A stretch of DNA of 64,000 nucleotides from Pleodorina starrii (lineage: Eukaryota > Chlorophyta > Chlorophyceae > Chlamydomonadales > Volvocaceae): the NCBI GenBank assembly GCA_030267565.1, contig BRXU01000004.1, forward strand, positions 4,594,501 through 4,658,500, in the 5' to 3' direction. Each line of letters starts with the position of its first letter. Position 1 is the first letter of the stretch. Of this stretch, positions 58,901-64,000 are shown in pieces. The notes beneath the pieces are model-generated. The model was not told the DNA's origin and did not search any database. It saw only the letters and a program-made list of their open reading frames with translations. A program made the position numbers and the translations under genes.

Positions 58901-59457
58901 CGCCCGCGACCCACACACCCTCCGGTGCACCCCGCTCTTCCCTCGTTGCCCAGTCTTCCAGGTACGCTTATAATGCGACATGCACAAGTGCGTATGCGTA
59001 ACGGCGCCACTGCTGTGGTGCCAAGCCACCGTCGGCTGTGCTGGTGCCCTGCGGCCTGTCGCACGAGCGCGCCTCCACCTTACGTCCACCTTACTGCGGG
59101 CCCCTTCGGAGGCCAACCTCTCGCCCCCGTCTCAGCATCCCACCGCTATCCCTATCAGAGCCATCCTCCTACGCACCAGCGCTACAAGTTACGACAACAG
59201 CATGCAGTTGACTTGTTTTGTCACAGGTTAACATAACAGCAAAGGCAGTTGAATTGTAGACTGACGACGCAACGCAGTCGACCTATAACATTGTAACACA
59301 AGGCAAACGACCTATAACCTGACAGCAGCAAGGTAGTCGACCTAGGACATAAATTCAGGAAGAAATCAACGAATCGTGTTACGACGCCTGGCCGGAGACA
59401 TTTAGCCAGGGTCACACAGTACCAGATAGCCCACAGCCCGAAAACCCCTGTTCTTGG
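55905..59457. other. 3.5 kb intergenic region, no gene recognised
   Basis: It holds the SEC61 alpha promoter near 55905-56300 and the 3' side of the Q-rich gene near 59457. Many short frames exist on both strands but none shows conserved motifs, a plausible exon chain or a recognisable domain. At 59260-59350 a loose direct repeat of GTCGACCTA-AACAT-like segments is visible. No tRNA or rRNA found. Confidence 0.4.
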
Positions 59458-62400
59458 TCATGACCACAAAAACATATCCCCATCTCCATCCCCTTCATAG
59501 TAAACCCTCGTCGCCGCGCCACCGCGGGCAGCAGCCGCCCGCTGCGGCCCAGTCCCGGCCGCCGACGCCTGCAGGTTCAACACCGCTACGTGTCCACCGG
59601 CCTGACCCCTCGCCTGTGCCTGCCCCTGCCCCTGCCCCTGCGGGCGCGGATGGGCCGGCGTCAACACCGTGCTTGACCCGCGGTTCGCAACTCCTGTCCG
59701 CAACTGCTGGAGCAACTGCGCCGCCAGCATGCTCGTGCTCCGACCCAGCACGCCACCACCACCGCTGCCGCTGCCACCGGCGCCGCTGCCGTGCAATGAG
59801 AGGCCGGGAGCCCCCGATGCCGCCGCCAAACCAGGATCCGCGGTGAAGACCAGCGGCGAGTCCTGCTGCTGCATTCGGCGCTGTTGTTGCTGCTGCTGCT
59901 GCTGCGGCGGCGGCGGCGGCGGCATCTGCGGCTGAGAGAGCGACCTGCCCGGCGCAGCGGTCATTCCCGCCGCCGCCGCCGGCTGGCGCTGCTGCTGCTG
60001 CCGCGGCGGCAGCGGCGGCGGCGGCTGGATCAGCAGGGGGTTGAGCCCGTGTTCCGCCATGGCGGCGGCCAGAATCTCGTCCGCCGGAACAGCTCGAACC
60101 CCGCCCGGTGCCCCCATCAGCCCTGTGGCGGCGGCCACGGTGGCCGCGGAGAGAGCCCCCCCGGCGCCGGCGTTGGGCGCTGCGTGCAGGCGGATACCCG
60201 CTTCCCGCAGCGCCCGGTTCACCTGCCCGGGTCCATGCGGCAGCTCCACCTCCACCAGCCTCAGCTGGTGCCCGTCTGGCGTCGGCTCGACCTGGAATCG
60301 CAGCGGCAGCGGCAACACCCACCGAGGCCGCGGCTGCGGCGGCAGCTCCTCCCCCTGCAGATCTAGCGGCGGGAGCTCCTCCCCCTGCAGATCCAGCGGC
60401 GGCAGCTCCTGCGCAGGCGGCTGCGCCTGCGGCCACCGTGACGGCGACGAGGGGTGCTGCGGCGCCCGCCGCCGCGCATGCTGTGCCTGCTGCTGCTCCT
60501 CCGGGTGGTGCTGTCTGTTGGGCGGCATGCCAGCCGACGCGGCGCCGACGCCGACGCCGCTGCCCGCTCCCTGCAGGTCCGACCGATCAGCTGCGGCTGC
60601 GGCTGCGGCGGCAGGCAACTGCGGTGAATGTCGTGGCTGCTGCTGCTGCTGCTGCTGGTGGTGACGCCAGCCAAGCGCGGAGATGGACGACCGGCGCTCT
60701 AACTGCCCCCCTGGGCCGGCGTCCAGGCCAGGGCTGGCGCTCTGGCTCCGCTGGCTCGCGCCGCCGCCGGACGGGGGCGGCTGCCGCCGCTTGGCCGCCC
60801 GCTCTCCGGGGCCAGACTCGTCCGCGGGCGCGTGTGGATTGGCCGGCGGGCAACGGCGCGGGTCGTCCTCCGCGCGGGGGCGACGACCCAGGGAGCTGGC
60901 AGGACCCGGCGCCGCGACGGCGTCCTCGCCCCTGGACGGCCTCGGTCGACGCATGGAGACCATCTGGTGCAGCTCCTGGGCCGTCACGGAGACAGTGCAT
61001 TGGAGGAGCTGCTGCTGCAGCAGCTGCCGTTGCGGCTCCTGCTGCGCCTGCAACTGCGCCGCCAGCTGGCGGGGCTGCTGGTGCGGCGGCGGCGGCGGTG
61101 GCGGCGGCGGTCGTGCGGCTGGCTCGGGCGCTGGTCGGCGCTCCTGGCTCTGCTGCGTCTCCTGGGGATGCGCCCCGGGCTGCTGCTGCGCCTGCCGCTG
61201 CACGTTCTGCTGCTGTAGCTGCGACTGCTGTTGCCGCCCTTGTGGGTGCTCCAGGGGTTGCATCGACGGCGGCTGAAGTCCGTGCTGCTGCTTCTGGCTC
61301 GGCGGATGGGGCCGTTGCAACGCCTGCTGTTGCTGCTGCGCCTGCTGCTGCGCCTGCTGTGGCTCCAAATGGCGCGCCCGCTGCCGCTCCTGCAGATGCG
61401 GGTGCGGTGGCGCCCCCGGCGGCGCCTGCTGCTGCTGCTGCTGGGATAGCGGCGGCCCCTGCCGCCGCCGCTGCGGCGCCGCCTGCGCCTCCTGCAGCGC
61501 CTGGCGGTAGCGCGCTGCCTCCAGCGGTGACAGCGGCGCGGCCGCGTCCAGGACCTCCTGTGGGACCTTGTCCTGTGGCAGCACCAGGATCGCCTCAGCC
61601 GGCAGCATCGCCGGCAGCTGGCGGAAGAGGCGCAGAACCGCGCTGGGCTGGCGCTCGGTGTGCGGGAGCACGGCCATGACGGCTGCATCGGCCGGCGCCA
61701 TCTGGCGCGGCAGCGACGGAAAGGAGCGGCGATGGTGTTCGGGGCGGGTTGGGGGACGCGACCGGGGCGGGGAAGGGAAGAGGAAGCGGGATGTTGGGTT
61801 AGCACACCGGGACGCTGCGGCACGACGAACGTTGCGAAGGGAGGAAAAGGTAGATCGCTGCTCTTTCCCCCAGCACCAGGGTGCTGCTGCATACCAGCAA
61901 CAACGGCGCACTTCGCCATCAACCATCCAACGCCCTGTGCCCTGTACCCTGTGCCCTCCCTCCCTTCATCCACTGCAGCGCCTGCCAGTGACGCATGCCA
62001 CTCTCCTCCACCCAACACCCTGTGTCCCTCTCTCGCCGCCTCATCCGACCCGGGACCGGCAACGGTGTCCCGAACGCTCTCCCGCGTCCTGTACAGCAGC
62101 CTGAAGGGCCATCGTCCGCGTTGCCAGCCACCCAACCCCGCGCCACGAGCACACACGAGAGAGCAGACCCAACCCCTCTCGAGCCGTCGAGCACCGCCCC
62201 CCGGGCTGCTCTTCCTTACCAGGACCGGCGCCCGCTCTTCGACCAGGGACGCCAGGGCGCTCAGTTGGGTCGTGAGCGCGTTGATCGCCGCGTCGCGGAG
62301 GCGGAGGGCGGTGTACTCCTCCATCAGCGTCTTGGAGCGGGAGTTGGGCTGCTGCAGCGCGCAGGTGTTGGGGTGGGGCGTGGCGGGTAGGGCCGCGAGA

Positions 62401-64000
62401 CTGGCAAGGCGCGCGCGGTGTGCAGCAGGCCAGCTCGCGGGGGCCGAAACTTCGCAAGTACAGTCGTAACAGCCGAGTGGCCAGCTGCCGAGTGGGGTAG
62501 ATCACCGCCCCGCCCGGCCCGTCCCAAACGCTCCCCAGACCTGCAAACATTGCACCCACCATCGGACTGGCCGCATTTTTGATGTAGTCCGGCAGGTGCG
62601 GCAGCATCCGCTCCCATAGGTCGGGTTCGGACAGCCGGACCTGCATCAGCGCGTTGTGCACCTCGTTCAAGGTCTCATGGAGCCGCGTGCACAGCTGCTC
62701 CAGCTGCTCCTGCCGCCGCGTGGCAGCCTCAGCGGCCGCGGTGCCTGCCGCCGTAGCAGGCTGCGCGCCGCTGCCGCCGGCTGCACCGGCGGCGGCAGCC
62801 GCCGCTGGGCTCAAGACGGGGAAGGCCTCCAGCCGTGCCATGATGAGGGCGGCAGCTTCGGAAGCGCTGCGAAGTGGGGGGGAGGGCAAGGCGGGTCGAG
62901 TGGAAGGATGGAGGGCAGGGCCTGTCAGCTGAGATGCCTTGCGGCGCAACCCACGTTCTCAGACCCGCCCAGAGAGTCCTTATGAACCAGCAAACCGGTC
63001 TGCGGCGCGGTGCGAACCCTGTGGCCGCGGCGCCCCGGCTAGCGAGATGCGACCCCCCAGCATTTCTTCTGTCACCTCGCTAAAGCAGCGAAGAAAATAG
63101 AGCGGCAACAGAGCCGCAACTGTGCGCCAACTGAACTGATCGACAACAGAGCCGCGTCGGTGACAAGCAGCAGACTTACGCCAGGCACTGGCCTTGAAGC
63201 TCCGCCGCATACATCAGCAGCCGCTCCGCCAACGCGGCCACAGGGTCGCCATCATTAGCGGCCGTCTGAACCTCTTGTTGCCGGACCTCTTGCTGCTGCT
63301 TCTGCTGCTGCCGCAGCGTCTGCTCCTGCAGCTGTTGCCGCAGCTGCTGCTGTGCGTCCTCAAGGGCCTTGGACTGGGTTGGCACAAGGAACATCATCCA
63401 AAGCGATCCAAGGGGAGCAAGAGTCAGATCAGGTCTGTGAAGCTATTATCCGGAGACGTACATCGCATAGGTGTGACCAGCATGGTCCAGGCCCTGTTCT
63501 CGTCCGCCCGCCCGGTGGCTCACCCCCATACGCCCGCTCCGAACATCCGACGGCATCCACCCCAGAACACACCGCCATGGTCAAACCACCGCGCCAAACG
63601 GGCTTAGCGGGCGAGCGGCCCTCGCTGTTCTCTCGCCCGCCTGCACACACACACACACAAGTGCGCGCGCGCCGCGTACCTTCGCCTCCGCCTGCACATG
63701 CGCCTGCCTCTCTGCCCGCAGCTCCCGCTCAAGGTCCCGAACGCGCTGCTGCTGCTGGTCCAGCAGCGACCGCAGCTTATCCACCTCCGCAGCCGTCCCC
63801 GCGCCGGCCGCGGCGCGGTCCGCGGCCACACCGCGGACGTCGTCCTCCTCCTCCTCCCCCGCCCCTCCCACGTCCGGCAACGCCCCGACCTCGCCTGCCT
63901 CCGGGCTGTCCGCGGCCCGCGCGCCGCCCTGCCCGCCGGCCGTGGCAGCACCGGTGCCAGTCCGGGCCGACGTGTCGCGCGGCGTCCACGCGCCGGACAT
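59458..64000 (-). CDS. Large Q-rich coiled-coil protein of unknown function
   Basis: Exons in coding order: 63680-64000, 63180-63373, about 62530-62866, 62220-62351, 59458-61701; phase-consistent, about 1075 residues. The first ATG is at the last base of the window, so coding sequence may extend beyond it. Residues about 65-170 form a coiled coil (VDKLRSLLDQQQQRVRDLER, then LEDAQQQLRQQLQEQTLRQ). Helical segments follow (LHETLNEVHNALMQVRLSEP, LMEEYTALRLRDAAINAL, LEERAPVL). Next comes a short conserved-looking block (RLFRQLPAMLPAEAILVLPQ), then some 300 residues of Q/P/H-rich low complexity. Near the C-terminus PRWVLPLPLRFQVEPTPDG and LRLVEVELPHGPGQ look like beta structure. I do not recognise the family. 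The Q-rich tract and coiled coil recall transcription co-regulators or Mediator-like subunits, but no motif proves it. Confidence 0.55.

Overview
The window looks like nuclear DNA of a green alga of the Chlamydomonas/Volvox type (Chlorophyceae, Volvocales). Reasons: very high GC; genes split by many short introns with GTGAG/GTGCG donors and CAG acceptors; long alanine-, glycine-, proline- and glutamine-rich stretches inside otherwise conserved proteins; a hydroxyproline-rich cell-surface protein; TGTAA poly(A) signals; and TTTAGGG-type telomere motifs. No prokaryotic operon features are present. The gene models below were built by hand by joining exons whose reading phase agrees across each intron, so several exons are too short to stand out as long ORFs.

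Layout. 477-4843 (+): secreted, (S)P-rich glycoprotein with signal peptide and GPI-like tail. 5092-8711 (+): DEDDh ribonuclease-H-fold protein of the Gfd2/YDR514C type. 9871-22048: a 12 kb satellite block. It starts with a 9-bp minisatellite, then has ten arrays of a GC-rich octamer (GGGCCGGT/GGGCCCGT) alternating with eight near-identical AT-rich spacers of about 205 bp. It is interrupted at 16712-20015 by two tandem copies of a non-autonomous transposon, the longer of which carries its own 70-bp satellite. 22467-29528 (+): membrane apyrase (GDA1/CD39 family, plant APY7-like) with a huge low-complexity insert. 30521-33673 (-): DCD-like + RING protein. 35364-49213 (-): a set of 13 exons, phase-compatible throughout, that could be one giant gene (acidic N-terminus, TTC3/DZIP3-like Cys/His region, RRM-like region, DCD-like domain, RING). 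A truncated antisense LINE sits in one of its introns and a 700-bp TIR element in another. 50010-52885 (+): FMN-dependent 2-hydroxyacid oxidase ending in the peroxisomal signal SRL. 54182-55904 (-): SEC61 alpha. 59458-64000 (-): large Q-rich coiled-coil protein of unknown function.

There is no evidence that these genes form one pathway; they are ordinary neighbouring nuclear genes. The most notable points are the DCD-like/RING paralog pair sharing one intron position and phase, the likely fused giant ubiquitin-ligase-like gene, and the two-component satellite with its nested transposon.
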